Shown here: positions 9,553 to 18,819 of the stretch, in pieces
Position numbering within the stretch: the stretch's first letter is position 1
Layout of the letters: every line of letters begins with the position of its first letter
Source: Bacteroidales bacterium UBA4345
GTDB taxonomy: Bacteria; Bacteroidota; Bacteroidia; Bacteroidales; Paludibacteraceae
NCBI GenBank assembly: GCA_002396385.1
Contig: DGTD01000079.1
Span: forward strand, 1-64,000
Length of the DNA stretch: 64,000 nt
Reading direction: 5' to 3'
Notes under the pieces: model-generated
The model's database searches: none
The model's input: the letters and a program-made list of their open reading frames with translations, nothing else
Told to the model about the DNA's origin: nothing
Made by a program: the position numbers and the translations under genes

Positions 9553-10935
9553 ATGGATATAATACGCAAACATATGCCATCGAAACGGTGGATGGCCGTG
9601 ATTCTGATGACACTTATGGCTGGCGGTTCTGCCGTCGCCGATGTATATGAAATTGATGGAAAACCCATCTCGGCCGATGATGTGGCCGTCTCACTTGATA
9701 CAGTATGGATGATTTTAGGAGCAATGCTGGTTTTCTTCATGCAACCTGGATTTGCTTTGGTGGAGGCTGGTTTCACTAGGACGAAGAATACGGCCAACAT
9801 TCTGATGAAGAACTTAGTCGACTTTTCGTTCGGTTCCCTCCTGTTCTGGCTGTTTGGGTTCGGCCTGATGTTCGGTTGTGGAGGCGCTGGTTTTGTGGGC
9901 ACTCCCAGTTTCGGTAGTCTCGACTTCTTTACAGCACCAGGCGGACTTCCAAAAGAAGGAGTCTTGATTTTCCAGACCGTCTTCTGCGCAACCGCGGCAA
10001 CAATTGTTTCGGGTGCTATGGCAGAACGAACCAAATTCTCAATGTACCTGATTTACTCGGTCATTATCAGTTTGTTGATTTATCCGGTTTCAGGACACTG
10101 GACCTGGGGTGGCGGTTGGCTGATGAACGGGGAAGACGGTAGCTTTATGATGGACTTGTTCGGCCACACCTTCCATGACTTTGCAGGCTCTACAATAGTG
10201 CATTCTGTTGGCGGATGGATTGCCTTGGCTGGCGCCATTGTTCTTGGCCCGCGTATCGGGAAATATGGAAAGGACGGGAAAAGCCACGCTATACCTGGCC
10301 ACAACCTTACATTAGGAGCGCTCGGTGTGTTCATCCTTTGGTTTGGATGGTTTGGTTTCAACCTGGGTTCTCAGCTTGCTGCTTCTGGTGAGGTGAACCG
10401 AGAGGCTATCAGCCACGTATTTATGACTACCAACTTGGCCGCGTGTGCAGGTGGTGCAGCCGCCTTGTTTGTCAGCTGGTTCCGTTATGGAAAACCTTCT
10501 CTCTCGTTGGCACTTAACGGAGTGTTGGCCGGATTGGTAGGGATTACTGACGGATGTGACTGTGTCTCTCTCGGAGGCTCTGCTATTATCGGTCTTTTGA
10601 GTGGTGTGGTACTTGTGTATGCAGTCTCTTTCATTGACGAGAAACTCCATATCGATGACCCTGTAGGTGCTACCTCAGTGCATTTGTGTTGCGGCGTCCT
10701 CGGCACACTGCTTACCGGCTTCCTTTCTACTTCTGAAGGTCTCTGCTATGGATTCGGTGCCGGGTTCCTTGGGGCTCAGATTCTTGGAATAGTTGCTATA
10801 GGCGCATGGTCGTTCGGTACCGGATTCTTGATGTTCAAGGTCATCGACAAGGTTCACGGTCTCAGGGTTCCTTCTCGCATTGAAGAAGAAGGATTGGATA
10901 TTTATGAACACGGAGAAACCGCCTACAACGCATAA
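9553..10935 (+). CDS. amt: Ammonium transporter
   Basis: Moves ammonium across the inner membrane. Start chosen at ATG 9553 (MDIIRKHMPSKRWMAVIL), which gives a signal-like N-terminus ending near GSAVADVYE; a GTG at 9520 would add 11 residues. The 460-residue protein has about 11 membrane segments. Family landmarks are GAMLVFFMQPGFALVEAG, RTKNTANILMKN, DFAGSTIVHSVGGW (first pore histidine), WFGWFGFNLGS, and DDPVGATSVHLCCGVLGT (second pore histidine). It lies 50 bp after the P-II gene, the classic glnK-amtB arrangement, probably one operon with the porin-like gene. Confidence 0.95.
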   Translation: MDIIRKHMPSKRWMAVILMTLMAGGSAVADVYEIDGKPISADDVAVSLDTVWMILGAMLVFFMQPGFALVEAGFTRTKNTANILMKNLVDFSFGSLLFWLFGFGLMFGCGGAGFVGTPSFGSLDFFTAPGGLPKEGVLIFQTVFCATAATIVSGAMAERTKFSMYLIYSVIISLLIYPVSGHWTWGGGWLMNGEDGSFMMDLFGHTFHDFAGSTIVHSVGGWIALAGAIVLGPRIGKYGKDGKSHAIPGHNLTLGALGVFILWFGWFGFNLGSQLAASGEVNREAISHVFMTTNLAACAGGAAALFVSWFRYGKPSLSLALNGVLAGLVGITDGCDCVSLGGSAIIGLLSGVVLVYAVSFIDEKLHIDDPVGATSVHLCCGVLGTLLTGFLSTSEGLCYGFGAGFLGAQILGIVAIGAWSFGTGFLMFKVIDKVHGLRVPSRIEEEGLDIYEHGETAYNA

Positions 10936-10974
10936 ATAGATTTCTCTTCTGTAACATTTGAATTTGGAAAGCTG

Positions 10975-11017
10975 CCTTGCGCAATCTGTATAGATTGTTA
11001 GAGGTGGTTTTCTTTTT
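10975..11017 (+). terminator. Probable terminator after amt
   Basis: Inner stem CAATCT (10982-10987) / AGATTG (10992-10997), with a short outer CCT/AGG pairing, followed by TTTTCTTTTTTT. Confidence 0.6.
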
Positions 11018-11048
11018 TTGCTGTTTATACTTGTATTTAGTATTTTTG
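11017..11048 (+). promoter_or_regulatory. Promoter of surE-lpxB cluster
   Basis: TTTG at 11017-11020, a 20-bp spacer and TATTTTTG at 11041-11048 match the Bacteroidetes -33/-7 pair. The start codon is 28 bp further on. Confidence 0.7.
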
Positions 11049-11076
11049 TAATGTTATTTTCGAAAAATACGCACTT

Positions 11077-11856
11077 ATGGTAAAAATGCGCCCCTTAATC
11101 TTAATCTCGAACGACGACGGTGTACATGCAGAAGGACTTGCCTGCTTGCTTAAAACGGTGAGCCCGTTGGCCGATGTGGTAGTCCTTGCTCCCGATACAC
11201 AACAGTCTGGGAAGTCGAGTGCAGTCACCAGTGGTGTGGATATTGAGTTGAGGTGCTTGCGCAAAGAAGCCGGATTGGAAGTCTATGCTTCGAACGGAAC
11301 ACCGGTCGATTGTGTGAAACTGGCATTTTACACGGTTTGCCGTGACCGACGGCCCGATTTGGTGCTGGCGGGAATAAACAAGGGGACAAACAGTTCGATA
11401 AATGTAATTTATTCGGGAACTATGGGTGCGGTTATCGAGGGCTGCATTAACGGTATTCCGTCTGTTGGCTTTTCGCTGTGTGTCAATCCGGGTGAACCTG
11501 CCGATTACAGCTATGGTTTGCCTATTGTAAGAAAATTGGTGGTAGAACTGTTAGACGGGGCTCTCAATCTGCCTACTGGTGTCTGTTTGAATGTGAACTT
11601 TCCTGTAGGTCCTATTGAAGGCGGATTACAATGGTGCACGCAGGCGGTTAGCAAGTGGACAAAGGAATTCGATTATGTCGGAGTGAACAAAACTACCGAC
11701 AATCCGTTGTATACACTGGGTGGGGAGTTTGTCTGCATGGAACCCGATAGGGAAGGCACTGACGAATATGTGCTGGCTCACCACGGCGCTTCTTGTGTCC
11801 CGTTGAAAATAGATATGACAGACATGCATTTTTTGTCTGCGATGAAACGAAAATAG
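11077..11856 (+). CDS. surE: 5'/3'-nucleotidase SurE
   Basis: A metal-dependent phosphatase acting on nucleoside monophosphates. The 259-residue protein has the family motifs in order: ILISNDDGVHAEGL with the metal-binding Asp13-Asp14, VVLAPDTQQSGKSSAVT, SNGTPVDCVKLA, and DLVLAGINKGTNSSINVIYS. The start at 11077 (MVKMRPLIL) is preceded by a good promoter; an ATG three codons later is a minor alternative. It heads a cluster with a small membrane protein and lpxB. Confidence 0.94.
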   Translation: MVKMRPLILISNDDGVHAEGLACLLKTVSPLADVVVLAPDTQQSGKSSAVTSGVDIELRCLRKEAGLEVYASNGTPVDCVKLAFYTVCRDRRPDLVLAGINKGTNSSINVIYSGTMGAVIEGCINGIPSVGFSLCVNPGEPADYSYGLPIVRKLVVELLDGALNLPTGVCLNVNFPVGPIEGGLQWCTQAVSKWTKEFDYVGVNKTTDNPLYTLGGEFVCMEPDREGTDEYVLAHHGASCVPLKIDMTDMHFLSAMKRK

Positions 11857-11884
11857 ATTAAACAAAATAATAGAAACAGTAGAG

Positions 11885-12238
11885 ATGGGTTACGACGATT
11901 TTTCTGGAAAGGTGGAAGAACACTACTACGATGGTGAACCTCACTCCTTCAACACCTTTTGGCTAGGTTTGGTGGTATCGGTAATCATGCCTGTTGTGTG
12001 CCTGTTGGCCATTGTGTATTTTACCGGGGCGGCGCAGTTCAACTCGCTTCGCCATGTTGTGCACGTCCTTATGTCGAACAATTCCGCTTACATGACCAAT
12101 ATCTACATCATGGCGCTGATGCCAAGTATGTTTGGTTTCTTCTGGGCCTACAAAACCGAACGCTGGAAGTTCGGACGTGGTTATATTGTAGGCACATTGT
12201 TGTTTTTGGTCTTCTTTTTCGCACGCACCCTTCTATGA
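11885..12238 (+). CDS. Small membrane protein of unknown function between surE and lpxB
   Basis: 117 residues. The N-terminal ~22 residues are polar and acidic (DDFSGKVEEHYYDGEPHS). Three hydrophobic segments follow at roughly 25-47, 70-86 and 97-116, the middle one followed by the basic stretch KTERWKFGRG. I do not recognise a named domain. The stop overlaps the lpxB start by four bases (ATGA), so the two are translationally coupled, which points to a job near lipid A synthesis or the inner membrane. This is inference from position only. Confidence 0.8.
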   Translation: MGYDDFSGKVEEHYYDGEPHSFNTFWLGLVVSVIMPVVCLLAIVYFTGAAQFNSLRHVVHVLMSNNSAYMTNIYIMALMPSMFGFFWAYKTERWKFGRGYIVGTLLFLVFFFARTLL

Positions 12239-13374
12239 AGTATTTTGTTATAGCTGGAGAGGCCTCTGGCGACTTGCATGCGTCAAATTTGTTGCGTGCG
12301 TTAAAGGAACAGAATCCCGAAGCTCAGTTTAAGGGCCTTGGTGGCGATTTAATGGCGGCGCAGGGTTGTAAACTCGTCCAACATTACCGCGATATGGCTT
12401 ATATGGGCTTTGTGGACGTAATTATTCACCTCCGTACCATACTGGGCATTATGTCGAAAGCCAAGCAGGCTGTGCAGGACTATCGGCCGGATGTGGTTAT
12501 TTTGGTCGATTACCCCAGTTTCAACCTGCAGATGGCCAAGTATGTCAAGAAGAACCTGCCCGGAACAACCGTATTTTATTATATAGCGCCTAAAGTATGG
12601 GCGTGGAAGTCGTGGCGTGTGAAAAGCATCCGCAAGTATGTCGACCGGGTGTTCAGCATTTTGCCTTTCGAGGTGGAGTGGTTCGGCAAGCGCGGATGTG
12701 AGGTCAGCTATGTGGGCAATCCGTGTGTCGATGCCGTAGAGGCACGCGAGCACAAAGGCGAAACGGTAACCGAATTTTCCGCACGGACCGGAGTGCCGAC
12801 TGGCAAACCCCTGTTGGCCTTACTGCCTGGAAGCCGGGTCAGCGAACTGTCGGGCAATTTGCCCGATATGCTCAAAGCCGCAAGCGCTTTCCCACAATTC
12901 CACATTGTAATAGCGGGAGCTCCGGCTTTACCAAAAGATTTATATAACCAATATACCAAAGATTTCAATTGCTCGGTTGTCTACGGTGAGACTTACCAGT
13001 TGCTGCAACAGGCGGAACTCGCTGTTGTGACTTCGGGAACCGCAACGTTGGAGACCGCACTGATGCGCGTGCCCCAAGTGGTGGTCTACCAGATAGCGGG
13101 TGGAAAAATAGTGTATTGGATACTCCGCAAAATAATTCGGGTGAAAAGTGTTTCGTTAGTCAACCTGATTGCAGACCGTGAGGTCGTCACGGAACTGCTA
13201 GGTTATAATTTCAATGCCGTTTCGCTGAAAGATGAACTAGGGAAGCTTGTTGCTCCTGCCGAGAAAAGGCAACGTATGCTGGCCGAATATGGCGAATTGG
13301 CCGAACAGTTGGGCTCGGAACCCGTCAGCAAGCGCGCAGCACGTGAAATGTTAGAACGAATAACAAGCAAATAA
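12235..13374 (+). CDS. lpxB: Lipid-A-disaccharide synthase
   Basis: Joins UDP-2,3-diacylglucosamine and lipid X to form the lipid A disaccharide, on the inner face of the cytoplasmic membrane. Start chosen at ATG 12235 (MKYFVIAGEASGDLHASNLL), the standard LpxB N-terminus; the frame is open upstream but overlaps the previous gene. Landmarks are GGDLMAAQG, MGFVDVI, YYIAPKVWAWK, LPFEVEWF, YVGNPCVD, LLPGSRVSEL and TSGTATLETAL, with 379 residues as expected. Confidence 0.95.
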   Translation: MKYFVIAGEASGDLHASNLLRALKEQNPEAQFKGLGGDLMAAQGCKLVQHYRDMAYMGFVDVIIHLRTILGIMSKAKQAVQDYRPDVVILVDYPSFNLQMAKYVKKNLPGTTVFYYIAPKVWAWKSWRVKSIRKYVDRVFSILPFEVEWFGKRGCEVSYVGNPCVDAVEAREHKGETVTEFSARTGVPTGKPLLALLPGSRVSELSGNLPDMLKAASAFPQFHIVIAGAPALPKDLYNQYTKDFNCSVVYGETYQLLQQAELAVVTSGTATLETALMRVPQVVVYQIAGGKIVYWILRKIIRVKSVSLVNLIADREVVTELLGYNFNAVSLKDELGKLVAPAEKRQRMLAEYGELAEQLGSEPVSKRAAREMLERITSK

Positions 13375-13396
13375 TAAAAAAACTTAATACTGAAGA

Positions 13397-15928
13397 ATGA
13401 AAAACTTAATGACGCATGTGGGGGTTGTCATCGCCTTTTTGGCATTGGCTGCCTTTTTCTTCAAGCCGGCTGTTTTTGGTGGAAAGCAGCTGATTGCCGG
13501 TGACTCGGAAAAGGTGATCGGTATGAACAAGGAGATTTCCGATTATCAAGAGAAAAGTGGAGAAGGTGTGACATGGACCGGGTCGATGTTCTCGGGTATG
13601 CCAAGTTACACAGTTTCCACACCAAAGGGTCTTCCAAACTACTTGTTCGAAGCTGGAGCGAAAGTTTTCTGGTTTTTAGGGGCAACCGATGCCGGTATTA
13701 TTTTCTTGTCAATGTTTGGCATGTATCTGCTCATGCTCTCTATGGGGTATGGTGTTGGTATATCGGCCTTTGCGGCCATAGCCTTCGCTTTTTCGTCTTA
13801 TTTCATCATCATATTGCCAGCCGGCCATGTGACCAAGGCGTGGGCGATGTCGTATATGCCGTTAGTTCTGTTAGGAATGCTGTTGCTGATGCGGCAAAAG
13901 TGGGTATGGGGAACGCTTGTTTTCGCTGCGTCGCTTTCGGTAGAGTTGCGAAGCAACCATATACAGATAACATACTATCTGGCTATCCTGTGCTTTTTCT
14001 TGTTCGCTGTTTATTTGTACAACATGTTGAAAGAGAAAGCTTATAAAACGCTTCTTATTTCCGTCGGGTTAATGGGGGTTGGCGTTATTGCCGCTGTTGT
14101 TACAAATGCCGAGCGCCTATACAGCAACTACGAGATGGGTGAAGTGAGCACCCGCGGACCTTCCCGCCTCTCTGCCGCTGTAGATGGAAAAACAGACAAG
14201 AGCTCGGGCTTGGACCAAGATTATGCTTTCGCATGGAGCTATGGAGCTGAAGAACTGATGACGCTGATTATTCCGAATGCTTTCGGAGGTGAGAGTGGAG
14301 GAGAACTGGACGACCAATCGCATATTGCCCAAGCATTAAGGGCCCAAGGGTATAATGTACCTACACCTATGCGTATGCCCACTTATTGGGGCGACCAACC
14401 TTTCACCTCGGGTCCGGTCTATTTTGGCGCCGTAGTCTGTTTCTTGGCTGTGGCGGCGTTCTTTATAGGCAAGAGTAAATACAAATGGGCCATAGTGGCA
14501 GCCACCGTCTTCCTTATGATTCTAAGTTTGGGAAAGAATGCGCAGTTCGTGAACGACTTCCTGTTCCACCACCTTCCAATGTACAATAAGTTCCGTACCC
14601 CGTCGATGGCGTTGGTTATACCGCAAATAACCTTCGCGGTATTGGGGTGTATGGCGCTGAAACGAATCTTAGACGGTGACCTTGAAGAAAAGGAGTTGCA
14701 AAAGGGACTTTACATTGCTTGTGGCATCACGGGCGGCTTGTGCTTGTTGGTTTGGGCTGTTCCAGACTTGTTCCTTTCCTTTACTGCTGCTTCCGATGAG
14801 GGTTACACCCAGCAGTATGGCGCTTGGTTTACCGCAGCTTTGCAGGCCGATCGAGCTGACTTGGCTTCTGCCGACGCCCGACGCTCGTTTCTCTTTATCA
14901 TAGTTGCTAGAACTATTTTGTGGGCTGTCTGTAAGAAAAAATACCACACATATGCGGGCTATGGCATTGCTGCTGTTGCTTTGCTGACACTGGTCGATTT
15001 ATGGGGTGTCAGCCGCCGTTATTGCAACGACAACAATTATGTGACAAAGGTTGAATACCAGCCTTACCAGCCGACTGTTGCCGATAACGAAATATTGAAA
15101 GATAAAGATTTGTCGTATCGTGTACTGACGTTCAATAATCCGTTCAACGATACGCATATTCCTTATTTCCACAAGTCGATAGGTGGTTATAATGCAGCCA
15201 AACTTCGCGATTACCAAGACCTCATCGACCAACACATCGAACCTGAAATGAGGCTGGTGCAGCAGTCGTTAAGAGCGGTTAAGACGCAGGCTGACGTCGA
15301 CAGCCTGTTTACGCAGACTCCGGCGTTGAATATGTTGAATATGCGCTACCTGATTTTGAACGAGGGAAACGCTCCCCTTGTCAATAAAAGCGCACTCGGG
15401 AACGCATGGTTTGTGCAAAACTATAAATTGTTGTCTGATACCGCTATCTCAGGTGTGTCATACAGCGCTTCCGATTTGCAGATGCGTATGCTCTCTTCTG
15501 TCGATTTGGGTAGGACCGCCTTGGTTGAAAACCAGTTTAAAAATGAGGTGGACGGTAAAAAGATTGGCTTCGATCCGGAAGCCTCTATAGTGTTGACTTC
15601 TTATAAGCCGAACGAATTGGTTTACAAATCGAAATCGAAAGCCAATAGTTTGGCTGTGTTTAGCGAGGTTTATTATCCGAAGGCTTGGACGGCGTATATC
15701 GACGGTCAGGAAGTCCCTCATTTCCGTTCCGACTGGTTGTTGCGCTCGTTGGTCATCCCTGCCGGAGAGCACAGTGTGGTGTTTAAGTGCGAGGCTAAAA
15801 CCTATTGGACGTTACGCACTGTCTCGTCTATGGTGTCGCTCGTGCTCCTTCTCCTCTTTATAGGAGGCATTGCCTACAAACTCTATTGTTTAAAGAAGGG
15901 AAAGGCATTGCCAAATGTGGTTAAATAA
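13397..15928 (+). CDS. YfhO-family multispanning membrane protein
   Basis: 843 residues with a dozen or more hydrophobic segments, starting at residues 7-27 (VVIAFLALAAFFFKPAVF), and a last one near 810-830. Between them is a large extracytoplasmic region (about 555-800) ending in a YPKAWTAYIDGQEV-like beta domain. This is the layout of the YfhO family, a GT-C-like group that in Firmicutes helps glycosylate lipoteichoic acid. The WTGSMFSGMPSYT segment is typical of Bacteroidetes members. The substrate here is unknown. It follows lpxB by 22 bp and is closed by a terminator. Confidence 0.82.
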   Translation: MKNLMTHVGVVIAFLALAAFFFKPAVFGGKQLIAGDSEKVIGMNKEISDYQEKSGEGVTWTGSMFSGMPSYTVSTPKGLPNYLFEAGAKVFWFLGATDAGIIFLSMFGMYLLMLSMGYGVGISAFAAIAFAFSSYFIIILPAGHVTKAWAMSYMPLVLLGMLLLMRQKWVWGTLVFAASLSVELRSNHIQITYYLAILCFFLFAVYLYNMLKEKAYKTLLISVGLMGVGVIAAVVTNAERLYSNYEMGEVSTRGPSRLSAAVDGKTDKSSGLDQDYAFAWSYGAEELMTLIIPNAFGGESGGELDDQSHIAQALRAQGYNVPTPMRMPTYWGDQPFTSGPVYFGAVVCFLAVAAFFIGKSKYKWAIVAATVFLMILSLGKNAQFVNDFLFHHLPMYNKFRTPSMALVIPQITFAVLGCMALKRILDGDLEEKELQKGLYIACGITGGLCLLVWAVPDLFLSFTAASDEGYTQQYGAWFTAALQADRADLASADARRSFLFIIVARTILWAVCKKKYHTYAGYGIAAVALLTLVDLWGVSRRYCNDNNYVTKVEYQPYQPTVADNEILKDKDLSYRVLTFNNPFNDTHIPYFHKSIGGYNAAKLRDYQDLIDQHIEPEMRLVQQSLRAVKTQADVDSLFTQTPALNMLNMRYLILNEGNAPLVNKSALGNAWFVQNYKLLSDTAISGVSYSASDLQMRMLSSVDLGRTALVENQFKNEVDGKKIGFDPEASIVLTSYKPNELVYKSKSKANSLAVFSEVYYPKAWTAYIDGQEVPHFRSDWLLRSLVIPAGEHSVVFKCEAKTYWTLRTVSSMVSLVLLLLFIGGIAYKLYCLKKGKALPNVVK

Positions 15929-15951
15929 GAGAACGTTTGCATGCTAATAGG

Positions 15952-15984
15952 AAAGGGAGCTCCGTTCGGATGCTCCCTTTTTCA
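15952..15984. terminator. Bidirectional terminator between convergent genes
   Basis: Perfect stem AAAGGGAGC (15952-15960) / GCTCCCTTT (15972-15980) with an 11-base loop. T-rich sequence on the right serves the plus strand; the shorter run on the other side may serve the minus-strand LuxR gene. Confidence 0.85.
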
Positions 15985-16006
15985 TTCTATTGGTTGAGTA
16001 CCTGTT

Positions 16007-16492
16007 TTATACCAGTTTGTTGATCATGGCATAGGCTGTGAATCCAGACGTGGTACGAATGCCAAGCTTTTCGGATATGTGTTTGCGGTGTGTTAGAACC
16101 GTTTGCAGACTGATGGACAGTTTGTCGGCTATCTCTTTGTTGATAAAGCCCGATGCCACAAGGCGGAGAACGTCGATTTCCCGGGCCGAGAGTTTACGGT
16201 TGCCGGATGGAATGGTTCTCTTCTCCTTCTCTTTGGATTGCAGTATTTTCTTGATGGCTGCCTTTAGCGTTTTCTTTAGTTGCGCTTCAGTCCATGAAGG
16301 GTTGATTGTTATGGCGGGTTGTTGCTCGTTGAAAGAGAAAACGACGGATTCTTCTTCCAATTGGCTGCTAATGTCGCTGCTGTCGTAAAACAGAGAGACA
16401 GATAAAGAGGGCGCCATGTCAAGAAGCAAAGTTTTGAGGCCCAATGCAGCCAAATAGCTGTTTCCGACTATTATTGCTATATCGGTTGCCAT
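16007..16492 (-). CDS. LuxR-type transcriptional regulator with a short degenerate N-terminal domain
   Basis: 161 residues. The C-terminal ~62 residues are a clear LuxR/FixJ helix-turn-helix ([20 protein letters not shown], then [18 protein letters not shown]). The ~95 residues before it begin like a receiver ([20 protein letters not shown]). They are too short, and I cannot find the acidic pocket or a phosphorylatable Asp with its Lys. It is therefore probably not a normal phospho-receiver. It lies 3 bp after a hemerythrin-like gene, the last of a minus-strand run; such pairs are known in Bacteroides, but the target genes are unknown. Confidence 0.85.
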   Translation of the reverse strand: MATDIAIIVGNSYLAALGLKTLLLDMAPSLSVSLFYDSSDISSQLEEESVVFSFNEQQPAITINPSWTEAQLKKTLKAAIKKILQSKEKEKRTIPSGNRKLSAREIDVLRLVASGFINKEIADKLSISLQTVLTHRKHISEKLGIRTTSGFTAYAMINKLV

Positions 16493-16495
16493 AGG

Positions 16496-17248
16496 CTAAG
16501 GTTCGGTTTTAGGTTTACGTTTGCGTATGTTGCGGACAATTTCGTTCACCATGGGGAAAAGCAGTTTGGCCCTAATTCCGCCCAAACTGTCAATGGTCGA
16601 CTTAATGTCGCAGAGTTGTTGTATGGCACCATAGTACATAAACGGATTGTCTGGTGCTTCCGTATGGCGTAACAGTAAGCTGAGAATGTCTTCCAATTCG
16701 TTCGACGGGATAACTCCTTTCTCTTTGTTTGTCAGTGTGATGGCACGCTCCAACAGACTCAGATCGTCGTCTGTGAGAACCGGACTGTAGAACAATTCGT
16801 ATACGTGTGTAACAACTTCCATCAGTTGTTGCGATTGAGATGAAATGAACTGTTCAAGCCGCTTGGCGTAGGCCTGGTAGACGCTTAAAACAACAGTGTA
16901 TCCGTTCCCCTCTTTTTGACTTTCAGACAGCCGCTGGAAGTGCTGTCCCAATATGTGAAGCCATGGTCTGAGTCCTTCAAGCGACTTGCTGTAGTAGTCG
17001 ACAAGTGGCAATAGGGCATAACGGCTGAGGCTTCGGGGCTTGTAGTTTATATCAATTGTCAGATGCAGCAGTTCGACACACAATTCCAACCCCATACTTT
17101 TGCCCTGACAGGCATCGTGTAGCGAGGTGTTGCCAAGCGCAGGACGGATGCCCATAAGTAGGAGGGGGCTCAGCAGTCGCGGATATTTAATAATGATATC
17201 AGCAACTTGGTCCGATGCCAGAATTCGTGTTTTAGATTGGGTCGTCAT
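16496..17248 (-). CDS. Hemerythrin/ScdA-like protein lacking the usual metal ligands
   Basis: 250 residues. The first ~45 (SDQVADIIIKYPRLLSPLLLMG, then PALGNTSLHDACQG) resemble the ScdA/DUF542-type N-terminus found before hemerythrin domains. The helical remainder follows the same plan, but the expected His/Glu/Asp metal positions read as QFISSQSQQ and DSLGGIRAKLLFP. I infer a non-metallated relative that no longer binds oxygen or NO at a di-iron site. It sits directly upstream of the LuxR-type gene. The family call is moderate and rests on pattern, not a profile search. Confidence 0.55.
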   Translation of the reverse strand: MTTQSKTRILASDQVADIIIKYPRLLSPLLLMGIRPALGNTSLHDACQGKSMGLELCVELLHLTIDINYKPRSLSRYALLPLVDYYSKSLEGLRPWLHILGQHFQRLSESQKEGNGYTVVLSVYQAYAKRLEQFISSQSQQLMEVVTHVYELFYSPVLTDDDLSLLERAITLTNKEKGVIPSNELEDILSLLLRHTEAPDNPFMYYGAIQQLCDIKSTIDSLGGIRAKLLFPMVNEIVRNIRKRKPKTEP

Positions 17249-17252
17249 TTTA

Positions 17253-17687
17253 CTATTGCTTGTTCAACCTTTTCTTTTCGCGGTGTTTGCCCCACTTGGT
17301 GTTGATGTTCAGAATGAAGATGGCAATAAAGCAAGGCCAGCTGGCAATTGGAGCCAACAAATACAGTTTTTCCAGTTCGTCAACTTTCAACCCGTATTTG
17401 AAGATGGGGTATAGAACGACGAGAATGAGGGATAAAATGCCAAACCTTTTGATGGACTTTTTGTCTATAAGGTGGTCTGCAAACAGGGCTCTGATTGCCA
17501 TATAGGCCATAACGCCTACTGCGGCAAAAAGAACGATGACTATCAGGCAGGCCAGCATGTGGATTAAAAACTGAAGGTTCTCGCTGAACAATATGCCCAA
17601 AACGAAAACAGCTGCGATAACCAGGTAGCTAACCACCAGGTAGTGCTTGATTATAAATAGTTTCAGTCTGTTTATTAACGCTTTCAT
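17253..17687 (-). CDS. Four-helix membrane protein of unknown function
   Basis: 144 residues with hydrophobic segments at about 17-34, 38-66, 82-96 and 108-126, and a basic tail WGKHREKKRLNKQ. No domain is recognised. It lies 4 bp upstream of the hemerythrin-like gene and 20 bp downstream of rluD, so it is probably co-transcribed. Nothing in the sequence points to a transported substrate. Confidence 0.75.
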   Translation of the reverse strand: MKALINRLKLFIIKHYLVVSYLVIAAVFVLGILFSENLQFLIHMLACLIVIVLFAAVGVMAYMAIRALFADHLIDKKSIKRFGILSLILVVLYPIFKYGLKVDELEKLYLLAPIASWPCFIAIFILNINTKWGKHREKKRLNKQ

Positions 17688-17707
17688 GTCTTTTTTCTTT
17701 TTAATAG

Positions 17708-18802
17708 TTAATCCTCTTCTTCATCTTTATAGGTGGCGTAAACGCGCCATTTGTCAATAAGAGCCGAAATGTCGGCCGGTAGTTCTGAGTTGAAGTAAAG
17801 CTCTTCTCCTGTGCGGGGGTGCACAAACCCCAGTGTTTTAGCATGAAGAGCCTGTCTTGGACAAACTTCGAAGCAATTCTTAATGAATTGTTTGTACTTG
17901 GTTGTCCTTTCGCCCCGCAGAATCTCGCTTCCTCCATAACGCTCGTCGTTGAACAGAGTGTGACCGATGTGCTTCATATGCACCCTTATTTGGTGTGTGC
18001 GTCCTGTCTCCAGTCTGCATTCTACAAGCGAAACGTGAGCAAGACGTTCAAGCACCCGGTAGTGCGTGACCGCATGTTTGGCATTCGGGTTTTCGCCATT
18101 CGGAAAAACCGTAAAGAGCATTCTGTCGCGCGGATCCCGTCCGAGGTCGCCGTCAATAGTGCCTTCGTCTTCTTTTATGACGCCCCACACAACGGCATTG
18201 TAAAGCCGTTTGGTCGTCTTGTTGAAGAACTGTTTCCCCAAATTGGTTTTCGCATTTTCGTTTTTTGCGACCACTAAAAGCCCCGACGTGTCTTTGTCGA
18301 TGCGGTGAACCAATCCCAAGCGGGGGTCGTCGACCTTGAAATTGGGGTCGTCTTTCAGGTGCCATGCAATGGCGTTCAACAGGGTTCCCTGCCAGTTTCC
18401 GAAGCCAGGGTGAACCACCATTCCCGGACCTTTGTCTACAACAATCAGGTCCTCGTCTTCGTAAACGATATTGAGGGGAATGTCTTGTGGCTCAATGGTG
18501 AACTCGGTAGGCGGATACGACAGAACGATGGAAATCTCGTCAAGAGGTTTCACTTTGTAGTTCGACTTTACTGCCTTCCCGTTTACCAAGATGCTGCCGG
18601 CGTCTGCCGCCAATTGTATGCGGTTCCTCGATATCTGGTGCATGCAGTTAACCAGGTATTTGTCGATGCGGACCATACTGTGCCCTTTCTCCACGGTGAT
18701 GTGGAAATGCTCGTGCATCTGTCCGTCGCTGCCGAGCTCGGCCTCTTGTCCGTCCGTCCCTTCTTGGAGTAAATCTTCGTCGTTAGTGTAATCGTTTGGC
18801 AT
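17708..18802 (-). CDS. rluD: Ribosomal large subunit pseudouridine synthase, RluD-type
   Basis: Converts uridines of 23S rRNA to pseudouridine. The 364-residue protein has an N-terminal S4 domain (MVRIDKYLVNCMHQISRNRI, then VNGKAVKSNYKV) and the RluA/RluD catalytic domain. The catalytic aspartate lies in HRIDKDTSGLLVVAKNE, and the later motifs are TGRTHQIRVHMKHIGHT and PRQALHAKTLGF. An acidic N-terminal extension of ~35 residues and an acidic tail (YKDEEED) are typical in Bacteroidetes. It follows the PASTA gene by 17 bp. Confidence 0.92.
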   Translation of the reverse strand: MPNDYTNDEDLLQEGTDGQEAELGSDGQMHEHFHITVEKGHSMVRIDKYLVNCMHQISRNRIQLAADAGSILVNGKAVKSNYKVKPLDEISIVLSYPPTEFTIEPQDIPLNIVYEDEDLIVVDKGPGMVVHPGFGNWQGTLLNAIAWHLKDDPNFKVDDPRLGLVHRIDKDTSGLLVVAKNENAKTNLGKQFFNKTTKRLYNAVVWGVIKEDEGTIDGDLGRDPRDRMLFTVFPNGENPNAKHAVTHYRVLERLAHVSLVECRLETGRTHQIRVHMKHIGHTLFNDERYGGSEILRGERTTKYKQFIKNCFEVCPRQALHAKTLGFVHPRTGEELYFNSELPADISALIDKWRVYATYKDEEED

Positions 18803-18819
18803 TTCTTGGTGTTTTATTA

